Positions 49,314 to 58,432 of a stretch of DNA of 64,000 nucleotides are shown here, one piece after another. This DNA comes from Pantoea alfalfae (GTDB taxonomy: Bacteria > Pseudomonadota > Gammaproteobacteria > Enterobacterales > Enterobacteriaceae): contig NZ_CP082292.1 of assembly GCF_019880205.1 (NCBI RefSeq), positions 2,108,001-2,172,000 on the forward strand, given 5' to 3'. A program made the position numbers and the translations under genes. The stretch's first letter is position 1; the number at the start of each line of letters is the position of its first letter. The notes below the pieces were generated by a model. It did no database searches. It was not told the DNA's origin and saw only the letters and a list, made by a program, of their open reading frames with translations.

Positions 49314-50498
49314 ATGCAAAAAATGAATAACTCGCTGCAAAATTACGCATGGGGCAGCAAAACAGCGTTGACTGAGCTGTATGGGATTGCCAATCCCGAG
49401 GGCCTGCCGATGGCAGAGCTGTGGATGGGCGCACATCCGAAAAGTCCCTCTATCGTGATGGATCAGGGCAGCGAGCGTTCGTTACGTGACGTGATTGATG
49501 CGGCGCCCGCCGCGATGCTGGGCGACGCGGTGGCACAGCGCTTTGGTGAATTGCCGTTTCTGTTTAAAGTGCTGTGTGCCGATCAGCCGCTGTCGATTCA
49601 GGTCCATCCCAGCAAACGTGCAGCCGAAGTGGGCTTTGCCCGTGAGAATGCGGCGGGGATTCCCCTGACGGCCGCCGAGCGCAACTATAAAGATGCAAAC
49701 CACAAGCCGGAGCTGGTCTATGCGCTGACGCCGTTTCAGGCAATGAATGGCTTTCGCACGCTGACGCAGATGGCCTCACTGCTCGAGCCGGTTGCAGGTG
49801 CACATCCTCAGATTGCCCATTTTCTGCAACATCCCGATCGGGAGACGCTTGCTGCGCTGTTCTCGACCCTGCTGTCACTGGAGGGTGAGGCGAAATCGCT
49901 GGCGCTGGGCGTGCTGAAATCCGCACTTGATGCGCAGCAGGGCGAGCCGTGGGAAACCATCCGCATGATTGCGGCTGAATATCCTGACGACAGCGGCCTG
50001 TTTTCACCGCTGCTGCTGAATGTCATCACCCTGCAGCCCGGCGAGGCAATGTTCCTCTACGCTGAAACCCCGCACGCGTATCTGAAAGGCGTAGCGCTGG
50101 AGGTGATGGCCAACTCTGATAACGTATTACGAGCCGGTTTAACCCCGAAATATATCGATATCGACGAGCTGATGGCCAACCTGAAGTTTGAGGAGAAGCC
50201 TGCGAGCTCGCTGCTGACGGAGCCAGAGCAACAGGGCAACATGCTGCGCTTCCCGATTCCGGTGGAAGATTTTGCCTTTGCCATCCATAGCCTGAATGCA
50301 GAACCGCAATCGCTGGCGCAGCAGAGCGCTGCCCTGCTGTTCTGCATCGAAGGCCAGGCGGTCATCGCCAAAGGCGATCAGCAACTGACGCTAAAACCGG
50401 GTGAATCCTGCTTCATTGCCGCCAGCGAATCGCCAGTAACGGTCGCCGGTACGGGCCGACTGGCGCGGGTATTTAACGACTTAGGGCAGCGCGGCTGA
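49314..50498 (+). CDS. manA: ManA, mannose-6-phosphate isomerase
   Basis: ManA interconverts mannose-6-phosphate and fructose-6-phosphate, linking mannose use to GDP-mannose and exopolysaccharide synthesis. This 394-residue zinc enzyme has NSLQNYAWGSKTALTELYGI at the start, the zinc motifs KVLCADQPLSIQVHPSK and KDANHKPELVYAL, and AETPHAYLKG. The start is the MQKMNN methionine, as in E. coli; an ATG six codons earlier is unsupported. A terminator follows. It is divergent from fumC. Confidence 0.95.
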   Translation: MQKMNNSLQNYAWGSKTALTELYGIANPEGLPMAELWMGAHPKSPSIVMDQGSERSLRDVIDAAPAAMLGDAVAQRFGELPFLFKVLCADQPLSIQVHPSKRAAEVGFARENAAGIPLTAAERNYKDANHKPELVYALTPFQAMNGFRTLTQMASLLEPVAGAHPQIAHFLQHPDRETLAALFSTLLSLEGEAKSLALGVLKSALDAQQGEPWETIRMIAAEYPDDSGLFSPLLLNVITLQPGEAMFLYAETPHAYLKGVALEVMANSDNVLRAGLTPKYIDIDELMANLKFEEKPASSLLTEPEQQGNMLRFPIPVEDFAFAIHSLNAEPQSLAQQSAALLFCIEGQAVIAKGDQQLTLKPGESCFIAASESPVTVAGTGRLARVFNDLGQRG

Positions 50499-50541
50499 CG
50501 GAATCTCTGTTAACTGCTATTATTTCAACCTATTAGCTTTT

Positions 50542-50561
50542 AAACGCCTGCGGGCGTTTTT
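50542..50561 (+). terminator. Intrinsic terminator of manA
   Basis: AAACGCC-TGCG-GGCGTTT is followed by further T residues, 44 bp after the manA stop. Confidence 0.8.
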
Positions 50562-50621
50562 CTTCGGTCGCTGGGGTAAACCTGCGGCATAAGCGGACTC
50601 AAGGATAAGGACGAATCAGCA

Positions 50622-52121
50622 ATGAAAAAGACCAATGTTGCCGTAGGTGTCATCATCGCACTGGGCGTAGTCTGGACTGGCGCGGCGTGGTTCACCGGCA
50701 AGCAAATTGAAAGCCACAGGGATGAGCTGGTGCAGAACGCCAATGCACAGCTGAACGCTTATGCCCCTAACAGTCGACTGAAGATCAGCTATCAGGACTA
50801 TCAGCGCGGCGTGTTCAGCAGCAAGGTGAATCTGGTGGTTCAGGCCAATTCGCAGACGGAAGATAATCCGCTGCTTAAGCCGGGTCAGAGCATCATCCTG
50901 AATGAAACCATCGATCATGGCCCTTTCCCGTTTGCGCAGCTCAGGCATTTCAATCTGATCCCGAGCATGGCATCTGTTCATACCGAGCTGGCTAACACCG
51001 ATGCGGTGAAGAAGCTGTTTGAGCTGACCGGCAATAAATCGCTGATTAACGCAGACACCCGCATCGGCTACAGCGGTGCTACCGATACCGCACTGCGTGT
51101 CCTGCCGGTTGATTATCAGAATGCGCAAACCGGTGAACGTTTTGCCACCAATGGTGGCACTTTCAACATCAGCGCCGATAATAAAGGCGATAAAGTGTCG
51201 CTGGACAGCGATGTGGATAGCCTCGCGCTGACCAGTAAAAATGAGATGGGCCAGCCGGTACTGTTCACTGTCAATGGTCTGAAGCTGAGCGGTAACACGC
51301 ACCTCAGCCCCGAAGGCGTACGCATCGGCGATCAGTCGGTCGGTATTGAGAAGGTAAATGCCAGCATCAATGGTCAGGACGCCCTGACGCTGCACAAAAT
51401 GAAAGGCACCTCCTCTTTCGACAACAGCGCCGGTAAAATTGGCGGCGATATCGACTACAAGGTTGAAAGCGTTCAGCTGCAGAAGCAGGACTTTGGTCAG
51501 GCAGCGCTGAAAATGAAGCTGTCACAGTTTGATGCGCAGGCGGTCAAAGCGTTCTCCGATCGTTATAACCAACAGATGCAGGAACTGCTGACCCAGCCTG
51601 GCGTTGCAGAAGATCCTATCCGCTATCAGGCAGGCGTACATCAGATTCTGATGGCCAATCTGCCGATGCTGCTGAAAGGCTCGCCATCCATCAGCATCGC
51701 TCCGCTGAGCTGGAAGAATGACAAAGGTGAAAGCACCTTTAATCTGACGGCCAGCTTCAATGACCCTTCTGCTGTTACCGGTGAAGCCCAGACTCTGAGC
51801 GCTATGGTTGATCGGGTACTGAAAAGTCTGGACAGCAAGCTGGTCATCAATATGCCGATGGCAACCGAAACCATGCATAAAGTGGGTCTGGCTGAAGGTT
51901 ATCAGGCCGACGACGCGCAGAAGCTGGCGGATCAGCAGGTTAAAGGTCTGGCGGCGATGGGTCAGATGTTCCGCCTGACTCAACAGCAGGATAACAACAT
52001 CGTGACCAGCCTGCAGTACACCAACGGTCAGGTGAACATGAACGGCGACAAGATGACGCTGGAACAGTTTCTGTCCCGTTATATGCTGGGTATGCCGACC
52101 AGCGAAGGCATGCCGCAGTAA
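50622..52121 (+). CDS. ydgA: YdgA, DUF945 family protein
   Basis: This 499-residue protein of the DUF945 family has an N-terminal membrane anchor or signal (NVAVGVIIALGVVWTGAAWF) followed by a large soluble domain probably facing the periplasm. It shows the family stretches RGVFSSKVNLVV, ETIDHGPFPFAQL and ALTLHKMKGTSSFDN. It corresponds to E. coli ydgA, which lies in the same order after manA. The molecular function is not known; the repeated beta-strand character resembles AsmA-like proteins. A terminator follows. Confidence 0.9.
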   Translation: MKKTNVAVGVIIALGVVWTGAAWFTGKQIESHRDELVQNANAQLNAYAPNSRLKISYQDYQRGVFSSKVNLVVQANSQTEDNPLLKPGQSIILNETIDHGPFPFAQLRHFNLIPSMASVHTELANTDAVKKLFELTGNKSLINADTRIGYSGATDTALRVLPVDYQNAQTGERFATNGGTFNISADNKGDKVSLDSDVDSLALTSKNEMGQPVLFTVNGLKLSGNTHLSPEGVRIGDQSVGIEKVNASINGQDALTLHKMKGTSSFDNSAGKIGGDIDYKVESVQLQKQDFGQAALKMKLSQFDAQAVKAFSDRYNQQMQELLTQPGVAEDPIRYQAGVHQILMANLPMLLKGSPSISIAPLSWKNDKGESTFNLTASFNDPSAVTGEAQTLSAMVDRVLKSLDSKLVINMPMATETMHKVGLAEGYQADDAQKLADQQVKGLAAMGQMFRLTQQQDNNIVTSLQYTNGQVNMNGDKMTLEQFLSRYMLGMPTSEGMPQ

Positions 52122-52140
52122 GCGCTGTCTTCCACCAAAG

Positions 52141-52163
52141 GCGACCTCCGGGTCGCTTTTTTT
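52141..52163 (+). terminator. Intrinsic terminator of ydgA
   Basis: GCGACC-TCCG-GGTCGC followed by seven T residues, 19 bp after the ydgA stop. Confidence 0.9.
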
Positions 52164-52228
52164 ATGCCTGACCGCTGCGGAAGTGAGTTTGCCCGCCAGT
52201 TATGGGTAATTAAGCAGCATCCGGCGCG

Positions 52229-52261
52229 GCTGTTGCGCAAATAGCTGGCGCTGTTGCGCAA
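52229..52261. promoter_or_regulatory. Tandem operator-like repeat at the add promoter
   Basis: GCTGTTGCGCAA occurs twice (52229-52240 and 52250-52261), 21 bp apart, which is two helical turns. Each copy ends in the palindrome TTGCGCAA. The second copy lies next to the -10 element of add, where a bound protein would cover the -35 region. The regulator is unknown. Confidence 0.6.
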
Positions 52262-52269
52262 GATATTTT

Positions 52270-52275
52270 TATAAT
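52270..52275 (+). promoter_or_regulatory. -10 element of the add promoter
   Basis: A perfect TATAAT lies 35 bp before the add start codon. No good -35 element is found at 17 bp spacing, which suits a promoter needing an activator or one with an altered -35. Confidence 0.55.
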
Positions 52276-52310
52276 GCTCTGCACTTCACCGACAACTCAG
52301 CGAGTGCGCC

Positions 52311-53306
52311 ATGATCGATTCTAAAATTCCTCTGACTGATATTCACCGCCACCTTGATGGCAACATTCGTGCACAAACCATTCTTGATTTAGGCCGCCAG
52401 TTTAATCTCGCCCTGCCCGCATCAACCCTGGAGACGCTGCGTCCGCATGTGCAGGTTGGCCAGAATGAACCTGATCTGGTGAGCTTCCTGCAGAAACTCG
52501 ACTGGGGCGTGAAAGTGCTGGGCGATCTGGATGCCTGCCGCCGCATTGCGCAGGAAAATGTCGAAGATGCCGCGCGCGCGGGCATTCATTATGCTGAACT
52601 GCGTTTTTCGCCCGGTTATATGGCGATGACCCACAATCTGCCAATTGCCGGTGTGGTGGAAGCGGTCATTGACGGCGTGCGCGCAGGCCGTCAGCAGCAC
52701 GATATCGACGTGCGTCTGATTGGGATTATGAGCCGGACCTTTGGCGAAGATGCCTGCCTCAGCGAGCTGGAAGGTCTGCTTGCCCACCGCGATCATATCA
52801 CTGCGGTCGATCTTGCGGGTGATGAGCTGGGCTTCCCGGGCAGCGAGTTCCTGAGTCACTTTACCCAGGCGCGCGATGCCGGTTTCCGCGTTACCGTGCA
52901 TGCGGGCGAAGCGGCTGGTCCGGAGAGCATCTGGCAGGCGATTCGTGAGCTGGGCGCAGAACGTATCGGTCACGGCGTGAAAGCGATTGAAGATCGCGCG
53001 CTGATGGATTTCCTGGCGGAGCACCATATTGGTATTGAGTCCTGCCTGACCTCCAACATCCAGACCAGCACCGTGCCTTCACTGGCGCAGCATCCGCTGA
53101 AGACCTTCCTTGAGCATGGCATTCTGGCGACCATCAATACCGATGATCCCGCGGTTCAGGGCATTGAACTGGCGCATGAATATCATCATGCCGCACCGGC
53201 TGCCGGTCTGAGCGCGGCACAGATCCGTCAGGCGCAGGAGAATGGTCTGACGATTGCCTTCCTCAGCGACGCTGAGAAAGCGGCTATTCGCGCTCGCGTG
53301 CAGTAA
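52311..53306 (+). CDS. add: Add, adenosine deaminase
   Basis: Add converts adenosine and deoxyadenosine to inosine forms in purine salvage. The 331-residue zinc enzyme shows the metal ligands in [14 protein letters not shown] (His-x-His), [10 protein letters not shown] with the catalytic Glu, GHGVKAIED and [11 protein letters not shown], the standard ADA landmarks. It lies between ydgA and ydgJ as in E. coli. The ribosome site is weak. A TATAAT promoter element, a tandem operator-like repeat and a terminator frame the gene. Confidence 0.95.
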   Translation: MIDSKIPLTDIHRHLDGNIRAQTILDLGRQFNLALPASTLETLRPHVQVGQNEPDLVSFLQKLDWGVKVLGDLDACRRIAQENVEDAARAGIHYAELRFSPGYMAMTHNLPIAGVVEAVIDGVRAGRQQHDIDVRLIGIMSRTFGEDACLSELEGLLAHRDHITAVDLAGDELGFPGSEFLSHFTQARDAGFRVTVHAGEAAGPESIWQAIRELGAERIGHGVKAIEDRALMDFLAEHHIGIESCLTSNIQTSTVPSLAQHPLKTFLEHGILATINTDDPAVQGIELAHEYHHAAPAAGLSAAQIRQAQENGLTIAFLSDAEKAAIRARVQ

Positions 53307-53328
53307 TCCTGAAGCGTAGCGACAAAAA

Positions 53329-53354
53329 ACGGGCCGGATAACCGGCCCGTTTTT
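53329..53354 (+). terminator. Intrinsic terminator of add
   Basis: ACGGGCCGG-ATAA-CCGGCCCGT followed by T residues, 23 bp after the add stop. An A run before the stem could let it act on the other strand. Confidence 0.9.
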
Positions 53355-53396
53355 ATGGTAACGAGGTATAGATCTTTTCGCTGTGGGACCGAGCCT

Positions 53397-53586
53397 GCGC
53401 AGAGACTACGGTCAGATCGGAAAGACGCAAAAGCCGTCATCCGTGACACGCTCGGCCCACGCAATTACGCACCTCATCCCTGAGGTGCGCCCGTACCGGG
53501 CCAACGCGTTGCGTTGTTCAAAAACGCTCCCGGCGTTTTTGTCCATAGCGTGGGACGCTTTCCTCTTCTGACCGTAGTCCCTGCGC
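53397..53586. repeat. 190-bp imperfect inverted-repeat intergenic element
   Basis: The outer arms share GACTACGGTCAGA exactly in inverted orientation, within longer imperfect arms of about 28 bp (53397-53424 and 53558-53586). Inside are further hairpins, such as GCACCTCA-TCCC-TGAGGTGC and AAAACGC-TCCCG-GCGTTTT. Downstream, to 53661, the inverted pair TACGGGCT/AGCCCGTA and the stem GGCTGG-TAC-CCAGCC lie just beyond the ydgJ stop and may end its transcript. There is no coding sequence. Confidence 0.7.
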
Positions 53587-53674
53587 GCTAAACAGATTTA
53601 TTGCTGTCTGATTCACGCTACGGGCTTGTTAGCAATCTGACAGGCTGGTACCCAGCCCGTATTGCACCTACAGA

Positions 53675-54721
53675 TTAAACGCGCTTCAGCGACAGCGTCT
53701 GGCGTTTCTCGGCGGATTGCAGACCCAGTTCGATCAACTCCATCACCTGAATCGCCTCTTCCGCCGTTACCGGATTATTACCGCGTCCGGCAATCGCATC
53801 GCGGATGCCTGCATAGTAAGCAGGATAGTTGCCCGGCTGGGTCAACTGCGTGGTTTCGGTCAGGGAGTCGCCCTCAACCAGCGTCAGTGTGCCGTCGCGC
53901 ATGTCATAGCCCCAGTCTGCCTGCGGCGGGAAATCACCTGACTTCAGGCGATCTTCCTGCGGATCAAGACCATATTTGACGTAACTGCCGCGCGTGCCGT
54001 GGACGGTATAACGCGCAGATTCCGCTGCCACCAGCATGCTGGCGTGCAGCACGACGCGGCGCTGCGGATAGGTCAGCGTGGCGTGGAAGTAGTCGGTGGT
54101 CTGCGCACCCGGACGCATTTCGGCCAGATCGACATTGATGGCGACCGGCGGGCCAAACAGCTGCAGCGCCTGGTCCAGCAGATGCGGTCCCAGGTCATAC
54201 CAGATTCCGCTGCCTGCGCCCTTCATTTCACGCCAGCGATTACGCACTTCCAGACGGAAACGGTCAAAATGCGATTCGAAGTAGCGCACGTCACCCAATG
54301 AACCTGCTTCAAGCAGGGATTTCAGCGTCAGAAAGTCACTGTCCCAGCGTCGGTTGTGGAACACCGACAGCAGCAGCCCTTTGGCTTTCGCCAGCGCATC
54401 CAGCTCACGTGCCTGTGACAACGTCACGGTAAACGGCTTATCGACCACCACATGTTTACCGGCGTTCAGCGCCGCTTTAGCCAGCGGGAAGTGGGTATCA
54501 TTAGGGGTAGGAATAACAATCAATTGCAGAGTCGGGTCGTCCAGCAGCGCCTGAGGATCGGCCACCACCTTTACGGCGGGCCAGTCGGCGTGAACTTTGC
54601 TGGCGTCGCTACTGGAAATGGCGGCCAGTTCGACGTCCGGCGTTCCCGCAATCAGCGGGGCATGAAACGTTTTACTGGCAAAGCCGTAGCCGATCAGACC
54701 AACACGTAATTTATCGCTCAT
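53675..54721 (-). CDS. ydgJ: YdgJ, Gfo/Idh/MocA-family oxidoreductase
   Basis: This is a 348-residue NAD(P)-dependent sugar-type oxidoreductase. The Rossmann motif is RVGLIGYGFASKTFHAPLIA at the start, and the EKP-type motif appears as HVVVDKPFTVTL (here DKP, with the catalytic lysine). A later stretch reads GSGIWYDLGPHLLDQALQLF with the active-site His. It matches E. coli YdgJ in length and in its position after add, but runs convergent to add. The substrate is unknown. Confidence 0.92.
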   Translation of the reverse strand: MSDKLRVGLIGYGFASKTFHAPLIAGTPDVELAAISSSDASKVHADWPAVKVVADPQALLDDPTLQLIVIPTPNDTHFPLAKAALNAGKHVVVDKPFTVTLSQARELDALAKAKGLLLSVFHNRRWDSDFLTLKSLLEAGSLGDVRYFESHFDRFRLEVRNRWREMKGAGSGIWYDLGPHLLDQALQLFGPPVAINVDLAEMRPGAQTTDYFHATLTYPQRRVVLHASMLVAAESARYTVHGTRGSYVKYGLDPQEDRLKSGDFPPQADWGYDMRDGTLTLVEGDSLTETTQLTQPGNYPAYYAGIRDAIAGRGNNPVTAEEAIQVMELIELGLQSAEKRQTLSLKRV

Positions 54722-54734
54722 TTGGATTCCTCTC

Positions 54735-54755
54735 AGAGCCTGTATGGCAGGCTCT
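54735..54755 (-). other. Hairpin in the ydgJ leader / after araC
   Basis: AGAGCCTG-TATGG-CAGGCTCT is a perfect stem between the araC end and the ydgJ start. On the minus strand it ends a few bases before the ydgJ ribosome site (GAGAGGAA), so it could end araC transcripts or affect ydgJ translation. No T run follows. Confidence 0.5.
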
Positions 54756-54822
54756 TAGTTGATAACCTGATTGATTTAAGACTATTAACCAGGTGAGGAC
54801 AAGGCGGAATCCCCCGAAAAAA

Positions 54823-55740
54823 CTAGGAGATAGCACTTCGCGCCAGGGGCCAGGCCGTCTGCGCCGCCAGGCTGTCGTGCGCATCCTGATTGCGACGGCG
54901 GAAGTCGCTGGGACTGACGCCAACACGCTTGCGGAATACCCGTGAGAAGTAGAGCTGGTCATCGTAACCCACTTCACGCCCTACCGAGGCGATAGGTTCC
55001 TGGGTAGTCTGCAGCAGCAGTTTAGCGCGGATAACGCGCTGATCTTCACGCCAGCGTAGCAAATTCACACCCATCTGCTCGCGGAACAGGTGCGCCAGCC
55101 GCGACGGTGAAAGACAGACGTGACGTGCCACCTCTTCAATCTTCACCTCGCTGGCGAGATGGTTGGTCACATACTGGCAGGCTTCAATCACGCGCGGATC
55201 GCGGATTAGCTGATGGCTGCGCGGATCTTCTTCAACGGCGCGCAGCAGCAGTCGCTCCAGCAGGTTCATCGCCAGCTCTTCCGCAAAGCGACGGCCCGAG
55301 TTATGGGTTTGTTCGATACTGGCAAACAGGCGGTCGAACTCGCCGCGCAGCGATTCCGGCAGCAGCAGTCGTCCCACGCCCTCCTGCTCATCCTGCCAGC
55401 GCAGCCAGTCGTGCCAGTAGGCGCGTGGACGGAAATAGACCCAGCGGTGGAACCACTGCGGGCTGTCCGGCGCGCGGCCATAATAGTGAGCGGTTTTTGG
55501 CTGAAACAGCAGCATTTCGCCCGGTTCGCAGTCAAATGCCCGCTCGCCGTCGAATACCCGCCCTTTGCCTTTGATGGTGAGGTTCAGAATGTAACCTTTC
55601 ATGCCGTGCGGGCGATCGATAAAGAAATCGAGCGGGCCATCAGCGGTGATGGGCGTCAGCCCCGCCACCAGCCAGGCATTGAATGAATAGCCCGGCAACA
55701 AGGGGTTTTGCTGCTCGGCCGGTAATTCGCGGTGATACAT
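54823..55740 (-). CDS. araC: AraC, arabinose regulator
   Basis: AraC represses arabinose genes without arabinose and activates them with it. The 305-residue protein has the arabinose-binding N-terminal cupin ([40 protein letters not shown]) and two C-terminal helix-turn-helix motifs ([20 protein letters not shown] and [20 protein letters not shown]). It is close to E. coli AraC. Unlike E. coli it is not divergent from araB but follows araH on the same strand, with a 76-bp gap holding a hairpin. GAGGA lies just upstream of the ATG. Confidence 0.95.
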   Translation of the reverse strand: MYHRELPAEQQNPLLPGYSFNAWLVAGLTPITADGPLDFFIDRPHGMKGYILNLTIKGKGRVFDGERAFDCEPGEMLLFQPKTAHYYGRAPDSPQWFHRWVYFRPRAYWHDWLRWQDEQEGVGRLLLPESLRGEFDRLFASIEQTHNSGRRFAEELAMNLLERLLLRAVEEDPRSHQLIRDPRVIEACQYVTNHLASEVKIEEVARHVCLSPSRLAHLFREQMGVNLLRWREDQRVIRAKLLLQTTQEPIASVGREVGYDDQLYFSRVFRKRVGVSPSDFRRRNQDAHDSLAAQTAWPLARSAIS

Positions 55741-55773
55741 AGCGTCCTCACTCAGTTTGTTATTGTTCGGATA

Positions 55774-55801
55774 GCCCGCAGAGACCTTTGCCTCTGCGGG
55801 C
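55774..55801 (-). other. Hairpin between araH and araC
   Basis: GCCCGCAGAG and CTCTGCGGGC form a perfect 10-bp stem with an 8-bp loop. No T run follows on the minus strand. It may weaken read-through into araC or protect the 3' end of araFGH mRNA. Confidence 0.6.
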
Positions 55802-55816
55802 CAACGGCTCGATCAG

Positions 55817-56800
55817 TCAGGCTTTTTTCTGTTTGTAACGGTCAAAAATCACCGCAGCTAACAGTATCAGACCGCGCACCACATACTGTGAGAATGGCGA
55901 GATATTCAATAAATTCATCGCATTCTCGACGGTGCCGAGAATTAACACCCCTGCCACCACGTAGGAAATCTTGCCGATGCCGCCTTTCAGTGACACGCCG
56001 CCCAGTACGCAGGCAGAAATCACCACCAGCTCATAGCCGATGGAGGTCATTGGCTGACCACTGGTCATACGTGACGCCAGGATGATGCCCGCGGCCGCCG
56101 AAACCAGACCGGAAAGAATGAAGATGATGATACGGGTTCGCACCACCGGCACACCGGCCAGTCGCGCGGCCTCTTCATTGCCGCCAATCGCCAGGGTATT
56201 ACGGCCAAAGGTGGTTTTGTTAAGCAGGAAGCCGAAGATCAGCATGGTAGCCAGCGTCAGCCAGATGGGCGCAGGCACGCCAAGCCAGTTGGCAAAACCG
56301 AGTTCAAAGAAGCGCTCATCTTCAATCCCGACTGCTTTACCGTCAGAGAAGATATAAGCCAGGCCGCGCACGATTTGCATCGTCGCCAGCGTGGTGATCA
56401 GCGCATTGATCTTGAGTCGGGCAATCACAAAACCGTTGATAAAACCGGTGATCATGCCGAGCACCAGACCGGCCGCTACACCAATCCACAGGCTTTCGGT
56501 CATGTTGATCACCACGGCGGTCACAACACCTGCACAGGCGATAACTGACGCAACCGACAGGTCAAAATCCCCGGAGGCCAGACAGAACAGCATGCCGCAG
56601 GCGACCATGCCGGACATCGACATCGCCAGCCCTAAGCCTTTCATATTGATAAACGAGCCGAAGTTCGGCACAAAAATCGCACAGACAATAAACAGCAGTG
56701 CAAATACCACCAGCATGCCGAAGTTGTCCCAGATGCGACCTAACTGCAGGCCGCCGCGTGAAGCGGGCTGCGGCGTATTTGAGGTCGTGGATGAAGCCAT
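55817..56800 (-). CDS. araH: AraH, L-arabinose ABC permease
   Basis: AraH is the inner-membrane channel of the high-affinity arabinose transporter. The 327-residue protein has about ten hydrophobic segments, with the sugar ABC permease stretch AGLVLGMITGFINGFVIARL, then KINALITTLATMQIVRGLAY. AGGAGAT lies 6 bp before the start and 2 bp past the araG stop region. It works with AraG (ATPase) and AraF (binding protein), encoded just upstream. Confidence 0.94.
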   Translation of the reverse strand: MASSTTSNTPQPASRGGLQLGRIWDNFGMLVVFALLFIVCAIFVPNFGSFINMKGLGLAMSMSGMVACGMLFCLASGDFDLSVASVIACAGVVTAVVINMTESLWIGVAAGLVLGMITGFINGFVIARLKINALITTLATMQIVRGLAYIFSDGKAVGIEDERFFELGFANWLGVPAPIWLTLATMLIFGFLLNKTTFGRNTLAIGGNEEAARLAGVPVVRTRIIIFILSGLVSAAAGIILASRMTSGQPMTSIGYELVVISACVLGGVSLKGGIGKISYVVAGVLILGTVENAMNLLNISPFSQYVVRGLILLAAVIFDRYKQKKA

Positions 56801-56812
56801 GATGATCTCCTG

Positions 56813-58333
56813 TCAGGCCACGGCGGCCACTTGAGTGGTTTTGGGCATCGCCAGGCTCAGCGTCTGCTGCTCCGTGGCGTCGTCGTGCAGCAGTTCACCG
56901 GCAATGGCACCTTCACGCATTACCACGATGCGGTCGGCCAGGCCCATGACTTCCGGTAAATCGCTTGAGGCGAACAGCACCGCAATACCCCGGTTCGCCA
57001 GTTGATAAATCAGGTTGTAAATTTCATGTTTGGCACCGACATCGATGCCGCGCGTTGGCTCATCCAGCAGGATCACTTTCATATCCTCAGAGAGCCAGCG
57101 TCCCAGAATCGCCTTCTGCTGGTTACCGCCGGAGAGGTACATGATCAGCTGGTCGGCGCTGGGCGTTTTGATGTTCAGCGAGCGGATATGACTGTCGGCG
57201 TTTTTGTTTTCCCAGCCGTTTTTAATCAGACAACCGGCGGTGAGATTGTGACGACGGGCGCTGATGTTGATGTTGTCGCGCACCGAGTGCACCGGAATAA
57301 TGCCTTCGGCTTTGCGGTCTTCCGGACAGAGCATGATGCCCGCGCGGATGGCATCGATCGGCTCCCGCAGCGGCAGCGGTTTACCGTCCAGGATCACCTG
57401 ACCGCCGCGCAGCCGCGTGCCGCCAAATAATCCTTTCAGCAGTTCACTGCGTCCGGCTCCGACCAGGCCAAACAGCCCGACGATTTCACCGGCATGAACT
57501 TTCAGCGAAATTGGCGTCCGCACGCCCTTCGCTTCAACCTTGTCCAGCTCCAGCCGCACTTCGCCTTTGGCCCGCGGTGAGTAGCCATAGATATCACCCA
57601 GGTTACGTCCCACCATCGCCTGCACCAGATCGTCATGATGAGTGTTGGCCATGTCAGTAAAGGTCCGCACGTAGCGACCATCTTTGAAGACGGTGATGGC
57701 ATCGCTGAGGGCAAAGATCTCCTCCATGCGGTGAGAAACGTAGAGCACCACCCGGCCCTCCTCGCGGAGCTGGCGGATGACGCGGAACAGGTTGTCGATT
57801 TCACGCGCTGACAGGGAGCTGGTTGGCTCATCAAAGGCGATAATGCGCGCGTTGCGCGCCAGCGCTTTGGCAATCTCCACCATCTGCCACTGCCCCAGCG
57901 ACAGGTATTTCAGCGGCATATCGGGATCGATATCCATGCCGAGATTTTTCAGCTGCACGCCCGCCTCAAAGCGCATCAGCTTACGATTAACCAGCCCGTG
58001 CTTGTGCGGAATCTGACCGAGGTAGATGTTCTCCGCCACGCTCATTTCCGGTACCAGATGCAGCTCCTGGTAAATAATGGCAACGCCCGCGTCCAGCGCA
58101 TCTGTGGTGCGCTGAAAGCTCATTGGCTTGCCTTTAATACGAATCTCACCGCCGCTCGGCTGATAACTGCCGCTGAGTATTTTTAACAGCGTCGATTTGC
58201 CTGCGCCGTTTTCGCCCATCAGCGCATGGACTTCACCGCCCCGGCAGTTGAAGGAGATATCCTGCAACGCTTTCACGCCCGGGAAGGTTTTACTGATGCC
58301 ATGAAACGACAGAAATGCTGAATCAGTGTTCAT
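56813..58333 (-). CDS. araG: AraG, L-arabinose ABC ATPase
   Basis: AraG is a double-domain ATPase of 506 residues that drives arabinose import. Domain 1 has Walker [13 protein letters not shown] and signature [16 protein letters not shown]. Domain 2 has the degenerate P-loop typical of sugar ATPases ([14 protein letters not shown]) and signature [15 protein letters not shown] with [15 protein letters not shown]. The ATG at 58333 with GAGGA upstream is preferred to a GTG four codons earlier. It lies between araF and araH on the same strand. Confidence 0.95.
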   Translation of the reverse strand: MNTDSAFLSFHGISKTFPGVKALQDISFNCRGGEVHALMGENGAGKSTLLKILSGSYQPSGGEIRIKGKPMSFQRTTDALDAGVAIIYQELHLVPEMSVAENIYLGQIPHKHGLVNRKLMRFEAGVQLKNLGMDIDPDMPLKYLSLGQWQMVEIAKALARNARIIAFDEPTSSLSAREIDNLFRVIRQLREEGRVVLYVSHRMEEIFALSDAITVFKDGRYVRTFTDMANTHHDDLVQAMVGRNLGDIYGYSPRAKGEVRLELDKVEAKGVRTPISLKVHAGEIVGLFGLVGAGRSELLKGLFGGTRLRGGQVILDGKPLPLREPIDAIRAGIMLCPEDRKAEGIIPVHSVRDNINISARRHNLTAGCLIKNGWENKNADSHIRSLNIKTPSADQLIMYLSGGNQQKAILGRWLSEDMKVILLDEPTRGIDVGAKHEIYNLIYQLANRGIAVLFASSDLPEVMGLADRIVVMREGAIAGELLHDDATEQQTLSLAMPKTTQVAAVA

Positions 58334-58349
58334 GTTGGTCCTCACTCTT

Positions 58350-58418
58350 TCGCGCCACCGGCCTGTTACGGCGGGCGGCGCGAAATCGGCTATTAAGGAT
58401 GCCAGGCTGCGGACAGCC
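58350..58418 (-). other. Hairpin-rich araF-araG spacer
   Basis: TCGCGCC (58350-58356) and GGCGCGA (58377-58383) can pair, and GGCTG-CGGA-CAGCC (58405-58418) forms a second stem. Such stems after a binding-protein gene usually stabilise its mRNA and give more binding protein than ATPase. No T tract is seen. Confidence 0.5.
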
Positions 58419-58432
58419 CGACAGGCTCAGGG

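Noticed and set aside
53397-53586. Insertion sequence
   Set aside because: Inverted arms are present but there is no transposase, and the length is too short; kept as a repeat element only.
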